From positions 62,001-126,000 of the forward strand of contig NW_014575399.1 in assembly GCF_000803265.1 (NCBI RefSeq): a stretch of 64,000 nt of DNA, read 5' to 3'. Shown here one piece after another: positions 35,117 to 44,020 of this stretch; position 1 is the first letter of the stretch, and each line of letters opens with the position of its first letter. The position numbers and the translations under genes were made by a program. The notes below the pieces were generated by a model. That model was not told where the DNA came from, did not search any database, and worked only from the letters and a program-made list of their open reading frames with translations. This stretch comes from Ordospora colligata OC4 (Eukaryota > Microsporidia > Ordosporidae).

Positions 35117-35803
35117 TTACTCTCCCTTCTTGAAATACAATCTCCCTTCCCTGATCGTTACATCTCGCTTCAACTCATCAGCACCAATACGCAGTCTGAA
35201 AACTGTGTTTCGTCGGTTCAGCTGATGTCTGGATCGCCTTGCATTCTTATGCTCCCTACTCTCGGCATACATCGAGTTGATATATCTCTGTTGGTAATAG
35301 AGCAGCAATTCGCACACAAGAGATTCATTCGTATCGCAAGACTTTACATCTTCTACTGTTTCCTTCAACAACTGCAACACTGCGTCAATCTCTTCGTTAT
35401 CTTTAATCTCATTCGTATGCATAAACATCATGTCTTCATACAAATGAGATCCAAACAAATGGTATGGCAAAAGACACTCATATGCGTGGTTGATATTCAA
35501 GAATCTTCGGAGATCGGGCTTTTCAATCTGTGCCAAGTCCTTCTGCAGAAACCCAATTACTTTCTGTCTATGCGTTTGTGCATGCTTATAAAAGTTTCCA
35601 TACAACATTCCTGGGCCTCGTGCACATCTTCTATCAGCCACTTCGCTTTCTATGCTTCTCTCAGCATGCTCCTTGATTTCTTCAAACTGTGCTTCTTCAA
35701 CATTCGCTGTTGCTATTCTTGCCCCTTCGTCTTGCCCTCCAACAACGGACTCGCCAGAATTACCCACGCTAAGCTCATGCCCATCAAGCATGTCTTCATC
35801 CAT
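35117..35803 (-). CDS. GLTSCR1/BICRA-domain-like protein
   Basis: This 228-residue protein contains FLNINHAYECLLPYHLFGSHLYED (about 105-128), which resembles the GLTSCR1 core in which DA..RLLPYH.F is diagnostic. It is followed by a helical stretch (DAVLQLLKETVEDVKS, LLLYYQQRYINSMY). In animals that domain defines the non-canonical BAF chromatin-remodelling complex. The N-terminus is acidic and the C-terminus basic. The start follows AGCCTGAA. The match is short, so this is tentative. It is divergent from PHF5A by 35 bp. Confidence 0.45.
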   Translation of the reverse strand: MDEDMLDGHELSVGNSGESVVGGQDEGARIATANVEEAQFEEIKEHAERSIESEVADRRCARGPGMLYGNFYKHAQTHRQKVIGFLQKDLAQIEKPDLRRFLNINHAYECLLPYHLFGSHLYEDMMFMHTNEIKDNEEIDAVLQLLKETVEDVKSCDTNESLVCELLLYYQQRYINSMYAESREHKNARRSRHQLNRRNTVFRLRIGADELKRDVTIREGRLYFKKGE

Positions 35804-35838
35804 TTCAGGCTAAAAAAAACACGAATTTACATCCACAC

Positions 35839-36111
35839 ATGCAAGCATATTCGGCTACATCAAGATGCAATAGAATACACACAAGCATAAAAGGAATGCT
35901 GTGCGATAAATGCTCAGTCAGGTGCTATGTGTGCAAAGAAAATACTCACATCCATTCTATAGATCTTTTAATATGTGAATTCTGCTTCCACTCCACATAC
36001 AAGAACAAATGCATCATGTGTGGTGAAAGAGATCCAAAGCACAGCGCACACTATTGTAGAGAATGCATTATCCTTCAGAAACATAGAGAAGGCTGTCCCA
36101 TATATACATAA
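35839..36111 (+). CDS. RDS3: Splicing factor PHF5A/RDS3 (SF3b)
   Basis: This 90-residue zinc protein is the SF3b subunit near the branch-point pocket. The spaced cysteines are present: MLCDKCSVRCYVCKEN, LLICEFCFHSTYKNKCIMCGE, HYCRECIILQKHREGCP. They align over nearly the full length with human PHF5A (110). The C-terminal tail after GCP is about 17 residues shorter than usual. Its presence fits the spliceosomal introns found at 42799 and 43104. Confidence 0.92.
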   Translation: MQAYSATSRCNRIHTSIKGMLCDKCSVRCYVCKENTHIHSIDLLICEFCFHSTYKNKCIMCGERDPKHSAHYCRECIILQKHREGCPIYT

Positions 36112-36188
36112 TAGCCATACAGCTTCTCATCGTCATCCAAAGCATCATATCTGTAAACAAATAATAAACATATCGCTTTAATCAAACA

Positions 36189-37298
36189 TCATGGGCCATT
36201 TCTTTGAGACGGCCATTTGTTAGGACTGTCGTTCGACACATTCTTCACATGTGGAAATAACACCTCAACATCAATCTCATGTCCATTCGAAAAATACCTC
36301 TCAAGAACACCATGATCCTGCATCTTCACCTTGAAGTTTATGGCTGGATCCTTTGCAAACTCAGGAATCACAAAGTTTAGATCTGTTATTGCATCATCAT
36401 CGCCAACCTTTGGAATGTACGTTTTGGATTTCTTATCTCCATGCTTCTCCTTTACAGGTACAGACTTGAGCAGTTGGTTATCAATTACCTTCTTATACAG
36501 ATTGCTTCCATTCAATCCTTTAATATCTCTTTTCTTGCCATCATCGCTTCCCATCTCATCATATTTGTTCATCACATTTGGCATTGTCATGCCATCACGT
36601 ATTAACTGCTCTTCTTTGAATTCACTTTCTTTGGGTATACAGATCGATTCATTCACTTTGTTCATGTACTTTCTCTTCATCAGCTGTAGAGCTGCATTCA
36701 ACTTCATGTTATCTCCTCCATCGCTCACTTTCTTTTCTTTGGTTGTATCATGCTTCACTTCACTTCTATTCTCATCAATCGTTCTTTTATTGCTCTTGGC
36801 ACAACTAGTGCCTAAGCTCTTCAGTTCAGCCACATATCCACAATCAGATGGCTTCCTGAGCTTAGAATTTCCATATCGATCATTCCCTTTATTCATCACA
36901 ATCCCATCCCTATATCCAAATCTACTCATGCCCTCTCTGGTCTCTTTAATGCTCCTCACCTGTGAATTCTCAATATCCCACTGATCTTCCACGGCCTTGC
37001 TTCTCTTTTTAGTACATGTATCAAGCTCACAAATTTTATCAAATTCATTATGCGCCTTGCTCTTGATCACAGGAATACAGCTAGCATCCAAACTCTCCCT
37101 ATCAAATACTCCATCGATCTCTCCCTCACACTGATTATCATCTATTGCCACATTCTCTTTCTCATCTGCTTCTCTGCTCTGCTTGCTCACTTTCTTTATT
37201 TCATCCTTCACATTTTTCTTTTCATTCACTATCAAACTTTCCTTCACTCTGCAGACATGTTGCTTCCATTCATCCACAAACTCCTGCAGTAGCTCCAT
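36189..37298 (-). CDS. SLI15: INCENP/Sli15-like chromosomal passenger protein
   Basis: This 369-residue mostly charged, low-structure protein has a short N-terminal helix (MELLQEFVDEWKQHV). Its C-terminal segment (311-369) resembles the Aurora-binding IN-box: IPEFAKDPAI for IP.WA, a short loop, then IDVEVLFP for LEEIF, and SPNKW for the SS.KW end. INCENP would anchor and activate Aurora kinase. A KEN sequence occurs at about residue 47. The ATG at 37298 directly follows ATCCCTC. Confidence 0.6.
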   Translation of the reverse strand: MELLQEFVDEWKQHVCRVKESLIVNEKKNVKDEIKKVSKQSREADEKENVAIDDNQCEGEIDGVFDRESLDASCIPVIKSKAHNEFDKICELDTCTKKRSKAVEDQWDIENSQVRSIKETREGMSRFGYRDGIVMNKGNDRYGNSKLRKPSDCGYVAELKSLGTSCAKSNKRTIDENRSEVKHDTTKEKKVSDGGDNMKLNAALQLMKRKYMNKVNESICIPKESEFKEEQLIRDGMTMPNVMNKYDEMGSDDGKKRDIKGLNGSNLYKKVIDNQLLKSVPVKEKHGDKKSKTYIPKVGDDDAITDLNFVIPEFAKDPAINFKVKMQDHGVLERYFSNGHEIDVEVLFPHVKNVSNDSPNKWPSQRNGP

Positions 37299-37323
37299 GA
37301 GGGATCAAAAACACAGCCTTACA

Positions 37324-39483
37324 TCAATTGACCTTACTTCGTCTAATCATATCAAATTCCATTACTTCAAGTCCTTGCTTCAATCGCTCTGCTGCACTAA
37401 CGACATTCCTAACCCTGGCCCAATACATCCCATTCCTAGGATCAAAAAACTTCACCATCTTGATCACTTCCTCAGGCACACTCTTCAGCACTCCATAGAG
37501 CAGCAAATAACTGTCTCCGTCATCATAGTCATTCTCTATTCTGTGAGCGTAATACTGCTTCATTCGTTGTATACACGCTTCACAAATACCTAAAGTATTG
37601 CATTCCATGTCTATCATCCTCTTGTATTCATAATACCCAGAGTATTTACTTCCTTCAGGCACTTGTTTGTTTTCATAATATTTGATTTCTGAATCAATCA
37701 GCCCAGACCTTACATGCTTTCTGGAGTTATACAAAACAGGAAGTGCAATCCTTCCACTATGTCTAAATATCACAAATCTCTCGTACCACATCCTCTCGTC
37801 TGAAGCATATTTCTTTATCATCTCATTAGATAGCTCCACAGCTTTCTCCACATCAACCACCTTAATGTATCTCAAATATCCAACGGCCACTTCTACATTA
37901 TTCGGATACTTTCTCATACACTCTTCATACACTTCAGATGCATCCATACCTGCATTACGCGTTAGCTCTGCATACAATAAGTAGTGCTTATACTCGTGAA
38001 GATCGTTGCGTATTGTAGAAATTGCCATTTTTACACTCATCTGCGATAGAACAACATACCTCCTGATTGTTTTCATCTTCTTTGGAATCGCGCTCAGACT
38101 GCCAACAAAATCACCTGCAAAATAATGCATCTTCGATCTTGCAAGCACAAACAGCTTCTTTTCCTTGCCATAATGCATAACTCCGCATTTCAGAATCTTG
38201 TCTGCTTTTCTGAAAAACTTCAGCTCATTCTGCATTGTGTACAACTTCCAGTACTCCTTCGCCTTCATCAGATCCACAAAGTATCTTCGTCTATGCATTA
38301 CAAAAAACTCGTCTATAAATTGCTCATCAAGTACACATTGCTTAATAACTCCATAGCATAAAACAAAGCTCTCATCATCATGCATCCCATGCTTGCTAAT
38401 TGATACAAACAAGCATCTTAGCCCATGTGGCATGACACACATAGGATCCACTTTAACTCCCTTGATATACAATATAATATCGGTATTATTTAAGGTTTCC
38501 ACAGGAAATACAACTTTTATCTTACAATCATTCAAAATACAAACTATCTTGTGCAAATGAAGACAAAACAAATCATTCAGTACATCATCATCACCGTTAA
38601 TCAAAAGATGCACCATCAATGCATGCAAATATATCTGTTTACATTTAAGTTGATTGTACAATCTCTTAATCATGTGAATGGCAGGTTGTGAAGCAACAAA
38701 CATCATTGCAAATTCATTTGAAGCATTACTAGCCGTGCTATCCAAAACATTATCAGCTGTAGATAAATCTTTCGAATTGTCTGCTTCTATGTATACATCA
38801 GCCATGTCAATAACAGAGTCATACAGAAAGCATTGTTTCTGATCTATGCAATTAATTGCATTAGTCATTGCTTTTCTCAGTAAAATTGATTTAGGATGCT
38901 TCAAAACGCCTGCTTGTAAAACATCTATCCTTTTGTCGCATTCAAATAGCATCATGTAGAATTGTTCATCCCCATTCATCACATTCAATGCATCGTTAAG
39001 TAATTCAGGCACATAACACCTTTTTATAATCTCTGTCCAAAGACGAGCATCTCTGATGTCTCTTGCATCAATCAGAATTTTATTTGCATTATCACATGGC
39101 AGAAGTCTACTAAGCTTGATCCGGGCATCTACATTCTGGCGGTTCTTCTGAATCAAATCTGTAAGTATGCTAATCTTCCATTTATTATCGCATGCATTTG
39201 TGGAAGATTCAATTTCATAGCAATCGAGCTCTTTAAGACCAATGCTCCGATAATGTTTCCATGTTATTTTTGATGGTGAATGATCGCTTTGAATCTGAGT
39301 GCTCTCCATATCGATGTGTGCAAGCGTATTCATCTCTTCTGTGGAGAAAATGGGAAATGCGTCCCGAGCATGTCTTTTATTTCTTCTTTTACTTATTTTT
39401 GCATAAACATCATCTTCCTCGCTGCATGCATTTGGCTCACTCTGAGGAAACAAGTCGCGAACATCGAAGTGGCGCTTTTCCAT
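37324..39483 (-). CDS. PRP6: U4/U6.U5 tri-snRNP HAT/TPR protein PRP6
   Basis: This 719-residue protein begins MEKRHFDVRDLFPQSE and is built of TPR/HAT helices. In the N-terminal third TDLIQKNRQNVDARIKLSRLL resembles the early PRP6 repeats. The end, RIENDYDDGDSYLLLYGVLKSV..VIKMVKFFDPRNGMYWARV, matches the PRP6 C-terminus (D.GD.W......E.A.PRHGE.W). PRP6 bridges U5 and U4/U6. The open frame continues to 39795, but the ATG at 39483 follows GCCTG and gives the PRP6-type start. It is divergent from KNL1 by 52 bp. Confidence 0.75.
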   Translation of the reverse strand: MEKRHFDVRDLFPQSEPNACSEEDDVYAKISKRRNKRHARDAFPIFSTEEMNTLAHIDMESTQIQSDHSPSKITWKHYRSIGLKELDCYEIESSTNACDNKWKISILTDLIQKNRQNVDARIKLSRLLPCDNANKILIDARDIRDARLWTEIIKRCYVPELLNDALNVMNGDEQFYMMLFECDKRIDVLQAGVLKHPKSILLRKAMTNAINCIDQKQCFLYDSVIDMADVYIEADNSKDLSTADNVLDSTASNASNEFAMMFVASQPAIHMIKRLYNQLKCKQIYLHALMVHLLINGDDDVLNDLFCLHLHKIVCILNDCKIKVVFPVETLNNTDIILYIKGVKVDPMCVMPHGLRCLFVSISKHGMHDDESFVLCYGVIKQCVLDEQFIDEFFVMHRRRYFVDLMKAKEYWKLYTMQNELKFFRKADKILKCGVMHYGKEKKLFVLARSKMHYFAGDFVGSLSAIPKKMKTIRRYVVLSQMSVKMAISTIRNDLHEYKHYLLYAELTRNAGMDASEVYEECMRKYPNNVEVAVGYLRYIKVVDVEKAVELSNEMIKKYASDERMWYERFVIFRHSGRIALPVLYNSRKHVRSGLIDSEIKYYENKQVPEGSKYSGYYEYKRMIDMECNTLGICEACIQRMKQYYAHRIENDYDDGDSYLLLYGVLKSVPEEVIKMVKFFDPRNGMYWARVRNVVSAAERLKQGLEVMEFDMIRRSKVN

Positions 39484-39535
39484 CAGGCATGCTGAGAACA
39501 AAACAAAAATAAATGTAAAAGGGCACATCCAGGCA

Positions 39536-41500
39536 ATGGGCGAGAACAATGAAACAAGGAAGAAAAGAGTGTCTTTTGCTACAGAGGCGCATGTGACATA
39601 CATATATCCCGAGGCCGAAGCAAAATGCAGCAGTGGGATAGATTCTGGACTTGCCAGTGAAGACGAAGTGTCTGTAGAGATGACTGTGGATTGCATTAAG
39701 AATAGGCAAGAATACATTGAAAGCGAAGGCACGGGTATGAGCATAAAAGAACAGGGATGCATAAATGATGATCCAAGAAATAGAATCCATAGCATAGCGT
39801 ATACAAAAGATACTTGTGGAACACCGAATAATGATGCAGATGATAAAGGCTTCCTGAATACGGATATTGGTGTGTTAGCAGGATGGGAGAACCTAGTTGA
39901 TACTCCAAAGGATCATGAGTTTTTGAAAAATGCATGTTTGAATAATAATACTGCTAATTTTGGCAATGGATATGCATTATCGGTACATGAGCGAATGGAT
40001 CAACATTTGAATGAGAATGAGGCGAACAATATACAAATAGAAATGCATGGAAAAGATGGAAATGCAGGCATGAATAACATGGTACATGATGCAGAGAAGG
40101 AGTATGATGAGCTTGATAACACGCTACTCAGCAATGCAACTCTGAATGTTGAGGAGATTATAAACACCCAGGATCTACGGAAGATCATACCACAGGCACG
40201 AAGGGATGTAGTGAATGTGTCTGAGTTGTTGATTTCAAAAGGAATAAGGTTTCTAGACAACTTGGTAGTTTCAAGCACACGGCGAGACACAATATCGAAG
40301 TCGAAGAATGAGGTGCGTGTAGAGCAAGTGAGGATCTATGAGAAGTTTGTGGAGCCTCGGACGCAGTTTCTGATGGGGTTTAGCGAGATTCTTGAGGACA
40401 AGATGAAGAGGCAGGAGGCGGTGAATGAAAAGCTAGAGATCGAGTTTGAGATGAAGGGGAGTGTGTTTGAGGAAGAAGATGTGTGTAGGCAGCTGAAGTC
40501 GTTGAAGAGCGAATGTAGAATGAAAGCGAAGATTGAGTGGTATGAGCTGCGGAAGGAGAAGGAGCTTGAATTCAATGAGATGGTTGTTGGCAATAAGAAT
40601 GAGATTACAGATGAGTATAACCGATTAGCTGAACGAGTTTCATCGATTGAGGAAGAGATTGAGAAGAGAAAGGCAGCAAATTTAAGAATGGAAAAGCAGA
40701 TACAAAGGATCCGCAGCAGGATTGATGAGGGAGGAGACGCCAGGTATATGAAAATTGATGAGTTGAAAGCACAGATGAGCGAGCAAGATATGGTTTTTGA
40801 AGGCATCAACAAGGAAATGCATGACCTAGAGGATCTGAATATGAAAAAAGAGATTGAGAGAAAGGTACTGAATGAAACAATTGCTAAGATCAATGAAGAC
40901 ATCAAGGAGCTTGAGAAAGGATTGGATGTAAAGAATGTGAATGAACTGCAACTGAATGAGATAAGACAAGAGTTTAAGGCACTTTGTGCAATTTTTGGAG
41001 TGGAATTTGTGAATGTGGATCTGAATGAGATGAGATTGAGAGTGATGGGATATGAAATAGACATTACGATGCAGGAAGGATTTGTGATGAGAACGGTTGA
41101 GGTGAAGTGTGTAAATCTTGATGGTCAAGACCGGTGTTTAGGAGCATTGCATGAGTATTTGGAGAAACATATTGGAAGGATTGGTAAGCGTTGCGGAGGC
41201 ACAAGTAAATTGTTTTTTGATGGGATGAAGGATATTGTGAAAGCGGTACTTATTGGAGCAGGATTGATCAAGGAGCTGAAAACACTGAAGTTCAAACACG
41301 ATGTTGAGTGTATATTGAGAGACGAAAGTGTTCTGATAGTGATAGGAATGCTAGATGCATACGAATGTTCAAAAAGAGAGATTTTGGTGAGTATTTCAAA
41401 TGGATTTGAATGCATGATTGAGAAGAACGGAGAGAAGACGACTTATGATCTTGCAGAGCATGTAGGCATATTGTTAAAGGCTGTTGATCAGACTAGTTGA
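39536..41500 (+). CDS. SPC105: Outer-kinetochore scaffold KNL1/SPC105
   Basis: This 654-residue protein has the KNL1 order of parts: a PP1-docking RVSF (11-14, KKRVSFATE), one MELT-like VEMT (47-50) in a mostly disordered N-terminus, and the family-specific Spc7 segment GIRFLDNLVVSSTRRDT (236-252). A long coiled coil follows (about 260-480), then a C-terminal RWD-like region (about 490-640). It is much shorter than yeast SPC105 (917). KNL1 recruits BUB3-BUB1 through MELT repeats; BUB3 is at 5546. Confidence 0.87.
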   Translation: MGENNETRKKRVSFATEAHVTYIYPEAEAKCSSGIDSGLASEDEVSVEMTVDCIKNRQEYIESEGTGMSIKEQGCINDDPRNRIHSIAYTKDTCGTPNNDADDKGFLNTDIGVLAGWENLVDTPKDHEFLKNACLNNNTANFGNGYALSVHERMDQHLNENEANNIQIEMHGKDGNAGMNNMVHDAEKEYDELDNTLLSNATLNVEEIINTQDLRKIIPQARRDVVNVSELLISKGIRFLDNLVVSSTRRDTISKSKNEVRVEQVRIYEKFVEPRTQFLMGFSEILEDKMKRQEAVNEKLEIEFEMKGSVFEEEDVCRQLKSLKSECRMKAKIEWYELRKEKELEFNEMVVGNKNEITDEYNRLAERVSSIEEEIEKRKAANLRMEKQIQRIRSRIDEGGDARYMKIDELKAQMSEQDMVFEGINKEMHDLEDLNMKKEIERKVLNETIAKINEDIKELEKGLDVKNVNELQLNEIRQEFKALCAIFGVEFVNVDLNEMRLRVMGYEIDITMQEGFVMRTVEVKCVNLDGQDRCLGALHEYLEKHIGRIGKRCGGTSKLFFDGMKDIVKAVLIGAGLIKELKTLKFKHDVECILRDESVLIVIGMLDAYECSKREILVSISNGFECMIEKNGEKTTYDLAEHVGILLKAVDQTS

Positions 41501-41849
41501 ATGTCGTGCTTTTGAGTTGGGATGGATACAACATATAAAAGTAATGTATGTTTTCATGCACAGAATAACCGAGCAGGTCCAGTTAGTGAATGATCTATTA
41601 CGAATTATTATGGATTTGGCTGATTATGGATTCGTAGAATATGATTGATTATGAATTAGGTACTAATATGAGCTAAAGTGAACAATAGCCAAATATCAAT
41701 TTCTTGAATTCGTGAGTATTTATATTTATGTATTGGAGGCTATACGAAGTATTGTGCATGGAATTATCAATTTTTGGATTGAAATTAAAGTACGGAAACA
41801 ATAAAGGATTTTAATGGTATGCAGTTTTGATTAGGTTGATGGTTTTAGC
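41501..41849. other. Intergenic region without recognised content
   Basis: These 349 bp lie between the convergent KNL1 and helical-protein genes. I see no open frame with a start signal, no tRNA cloverleaf and no clear repeat, only AT-rich sequence with repeated GATTATG/ATGATT words at about 41625-41655. Confidence 0.5.
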
Positions 41850-42203
41850 TTATTGCTCTTCTTGATTGAGTGTGTTTGTCTCTTGTATTTGTTGTGAGAC
41901 ATTTAGTGAAAGGTGGTGATCATTGATTGCGTCCCTGAGCTCATTGATCTTAGATATGCACTCGTTAGAAATTGCACTGATGTCTGCACCTTCTGTTTGA
42001 ATGCTTTCATATAGAGAAGTCGCCTTCTCATACACCAATCTTTGATGCTCAACAAGCTTTGAGAGCACTTCAATGTCATTACTTGAATCCTTCTTTGATA
42101 AGTCCACAATCTTGTCGAGAACTGCTGCTAGCACATACAGGCTCTCAATGCTGTCTCCTCTGCTAACTGCATCAATAAGCTTTGTGTAATTGTCCTCGTC
42201 CAT
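41850..42203 (-). CDS. Small all-helical protein, unknown
   Basis: This 117-residue protein (MDEDNYTKLIDAVSRGD...) is predicted to be nearly all helix with heptad spacing (VLAAVLDKIVDL, LSKLVEHQRLVYEKATSLYESI, ISKINELRDAI). It ends in a polar Gln/Glu-rich tail. I do not recognise the family; small Mediator or kinetochore subunits have this build. The ATG at 42203 directly follows CCTCCC. The longer frame to 42245 is not needed. Confidence 0.6.
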   Translation of the reverse strand: MDEDNYTKLIDAVSRGDSIESLYVLAAVLDKIVDLSKKDSSNDIEVLSKLVEHQRLVYEKATSLYESIQTEGADISAISNECISKINELRDAINDHHLSLNVSQQIQETNTLNQEEQ

Positions 42204-42326
42204 GGGAGGTTGTCCTTCAAAACATTTACTATGCGTTATTATCATTTAACAAAACAATGATAATATATTGTATATTGCACTACAGCATGATTGCAATAAT
42301 TATGCCAAATCAAGTACCTTGCAAGC

Positions 42327-43295
42327 ATGGATGCACAAAACCAGATCAAAAGAAACCTGAAGAACAACTACATCCTGATAGAGTTCCTTATGTTTGTGAC
42401 AAGGACAGTTGTTTTGGCTTTTGCTATCCACGAAAATCCCTACTTGTCGATTACAAAAGGAATACAAGGTGCATGGATAAACACAATCTTCATTGACATC
42501 ACAAACATCTTCCAGTTTATATTCATATTTGATGTGATTCAGCGTGAAAACATATTCCAGATGCTATTGTACATTCCGATAATCATGTATGCAATGCTGA
42601 TCATACTTGCAACAATTCTTAATGCAGAGATTATTGAATTCAAGACTGGGGCTGTGAACGGCAGGGCAAGGTTTTTGTATGCGTACACAGGCATTCTTGC
42701 GTTTGAGATCTTGATTCACATCCCTGTGTATAAGAAGCTAAAGGCAGGCTTTATGTGGTCGAACTTCAAGAAGATAGGTGCAGACCCAAAAATGAATGGT
42801 AAGTTAAAACATATAATTTATAGAAGCCTTCCAAAGAAGAGAGGAATTGAATGCAATCAAGAAGCTTACAATTGTGTTTGTGTGCTCAGAAGTTCTTGGA
42901 ATATATTTCAACAAGGTTGATATGATCTTGTTCAAGCAGATTAGCCTTGGTATTATTTTTATAGTGATGATGCCTTTTCAGAATGACGAATATGTGGCGC
43001 ACCGGATTGTTTTTCTGATACTTTCTGGAATTTTCTTTGTGGGTGGGATAGTGAGTCTAGCGCTTGATATAGTGCATTTCTTTGTTAACAACGTTACAAA
43101 ACTGTAAGTTAAATACTTAATTTTAGAGAATCAATTGTGGACTCGTTGTTTTACATGTTCATCATGTTTTTGTTGTTTATTGGTGGGTTTCGAGATTACA
43201 AGATGTTTGGAAGTGGACTGAAGGAGTATTACAATGGGATTACTACAAGTTCAAGGAAGAAACTGATTTTGGAAAAAGAGCACGATTTTGAATAA
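42327..43295 (+). CDS. Seven/eight-TM membrane protein encoded in three exons
   Basis: Exons 42327-42798, 42824-43103 and 43127-43295 join to 306 codons plus stop. Exon 1 carries four membrane helices and FKKIGADPKMN; exon 2 continues NEAFQRREELNAIKKL and adds about three more; exon 3 adds the last helix and MFGSGLKEYYNG. Each open frame ends or shifts exactly at a GTAAGT...TAG element, and removing both elements (25 and 23 bases) restores one frame. From memory, the IGADP loop and the late GLK motif resemble an uncharacterised fungal multipass family. The function is unknown. Confidence 0.8.
42799..42823 (+). other. Spliceosomal intron 1 (25 bases)
   Basis: It starts GTAAGTTAAAA and ends ATATAATTTATAG. 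The 5' GTAAGT and a TAAT-type branch close to the 3' TAG match the short-intron class of microsporidia. Its length (25, remainder 1) is exactly the frame change between the flanking open frames. Confidence 0.85.
43104..43126 (+). other. Spliceosomal intron 2 (23 bases)
   Basis: It starts GTAAGTTAAAT and ends TACTTAATTTTAG. Without splicing the frame stops at the intron's first TAA. Splicing leads into 169 bases of exon 3 in frame. It shares the first ten bases with intron 1 and has a TTAAT branch-like element fused to the 3' site. Confidence 0.82.
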
Positions 43296-43631
43296 AATTA
43301 CCATGCATGTATTTATTTTGTTCAGTGTGCTTTTTCATGTATTATACTCACTCATGTATATTTATGCATTACTCATTCATTGTATAATGATTATGCATCA
43401 CTCATTCATGTTACTTATGTATTACATGTAATGTATATGCACTTAATCACGCACATCCTTATGTAACATAGCACACTCCCACACTCATACTTCCACATTC
43501 ACTACTATAGCACACACTCATACTTCCACATTCACTACTATAGCACACACTCATACTTCCACATTCACTACTATAGCACACACTCATACTTCCACATTCA
43601 CTACTATAGCACACACTCATGCATCCACGCA
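43296..43631. other. Gene-free part of the left arm
   Basis: These 336 bp between the three-exon gene and RPS25 hold ATGTAT/ACTCAT-rich sequence, a near-palindrome around TATTACATGTAATGTA (about 43421-43436), and the 33-bp minisatellite. No gene is seen. Confidence 0.6.
43480..43626. repeat. 33-bp minisatellite, left copy
   Basis: Four head-to-tail units of 33 bp (43480-43512, 43513-43545, 43546-43578, 43579-43611; each begins CACACTCATACTTCC) are followed by a partial unit. They appear identical. They lie just 3' of RPS25 and outside any coding frame. Confidence 0.92.
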
Positions 43632-44003
43632 CTACACTGCTTCTGACACCACTTCCACACTCGCCACTGCATTCACGCTCTCCTTCTCCTTCACTGCCGC
43701 ATAAACCGTTATCCGCGGATTCCCTCGCACCTTCTCAATCACTCCCTCCATGCACAGGTGCCTCAACACATTCTCCGCAACTCCAAGATTCAGATTGTGT
43801 CGCGACCCAACAGAAAACCGTGTCACCATTCTCGCTCGCACCACTTCCTTGCGCACCTTTCCAAGCAGCTCCTCGGACACAGTCACTATCTTGCGCACAT
43901 CCTCCTTCTTCTTTGCTTCTCCCCACTTCTTCTTGTCCTTTCGTGTTCCAGACGCTGCCTTCAATGCCTTCTTCTCCTTGGACTCCTGAGACTTCTTGAC
44001 CAT
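43632..44003 (-). CDS. RPS25: 40S ribosomal protein S25 (eS25), left copy
   Basis: This 123-residue protein has a Lys-rich N-terminus (MVKKSQESKEKKALK, KDKKKWGEAKKKE). A winged-helix core follows with LGKVRKEVVRARMVTRFSVGSRHNLNLGVAENVLRHLCMEGVIEKV, as in eS25. The C-terminus is extended by an Ala/Val/Ser tail. The ATG at 44003 follows AGCCCAA; the open frame to 44036 adds 11 residues upstream. It is identical to the copy at 45641. Both copies are transcribed away from the 1.4-kb spacer. Confidence 0.93.
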   Translation of the reverse strand: MVKKSQESKEKKALKAASGTRKDKKKWGEAKKKEDVRKIVTVSEELLGKVRKEVVRARMVTRFSVGSRHNLNLGVAENVLRHLCMEGVIEKVRGNPRITVYAAVKEKESVNAVASVEVVSEAV

Positions 44004-44005
44004 TT

Positions 44006-44020
44006 GGGCTGTCAAAATTT
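44006..44020 (-). promoter_or_regulatory. AAATTTT-CCC start signal of left RPS25
   Basis: On the minus strand AAATTTTGACAGCCC ends two bases before the ATG. It is the mirror of 45624-45638. Confidence 0.5.

Noticed and set aside
36331..36984. 217-codon plus-strand frame opposite the INCENP-like gene
   Set aside because: Hydrophobic Phe/Ser/Leu-rich antisense sequence without start signal.
40336..41064. 242-codon minus-strand frame opposite KNL1
   Set aside because: Ser/Phe/Ile-rich antisense of a coiled-coil gene.
42327..43107. Frameshifted pseudogene or sequencing error in the membrane-protein gene
   Set aside because: Both disruptions coincide exactly with GTAAGT...TAG elements of the right length, so introns explain the frames better.
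43480..43626. CRISPR-like array of 33-bp repeats
   Set aside because: Units are contiguous with no spacers, and the genome is eukaryotic. It is a minisatellite, mirrored in the other arm.
43619..43999. 126-codon Pro/Ser-rich frame antisense to RPS25 (and its mirror at 45645-46025)
   Set aside because: Antisense shadow of a Lys/Glu-rich ribosomal protein. No start signal.
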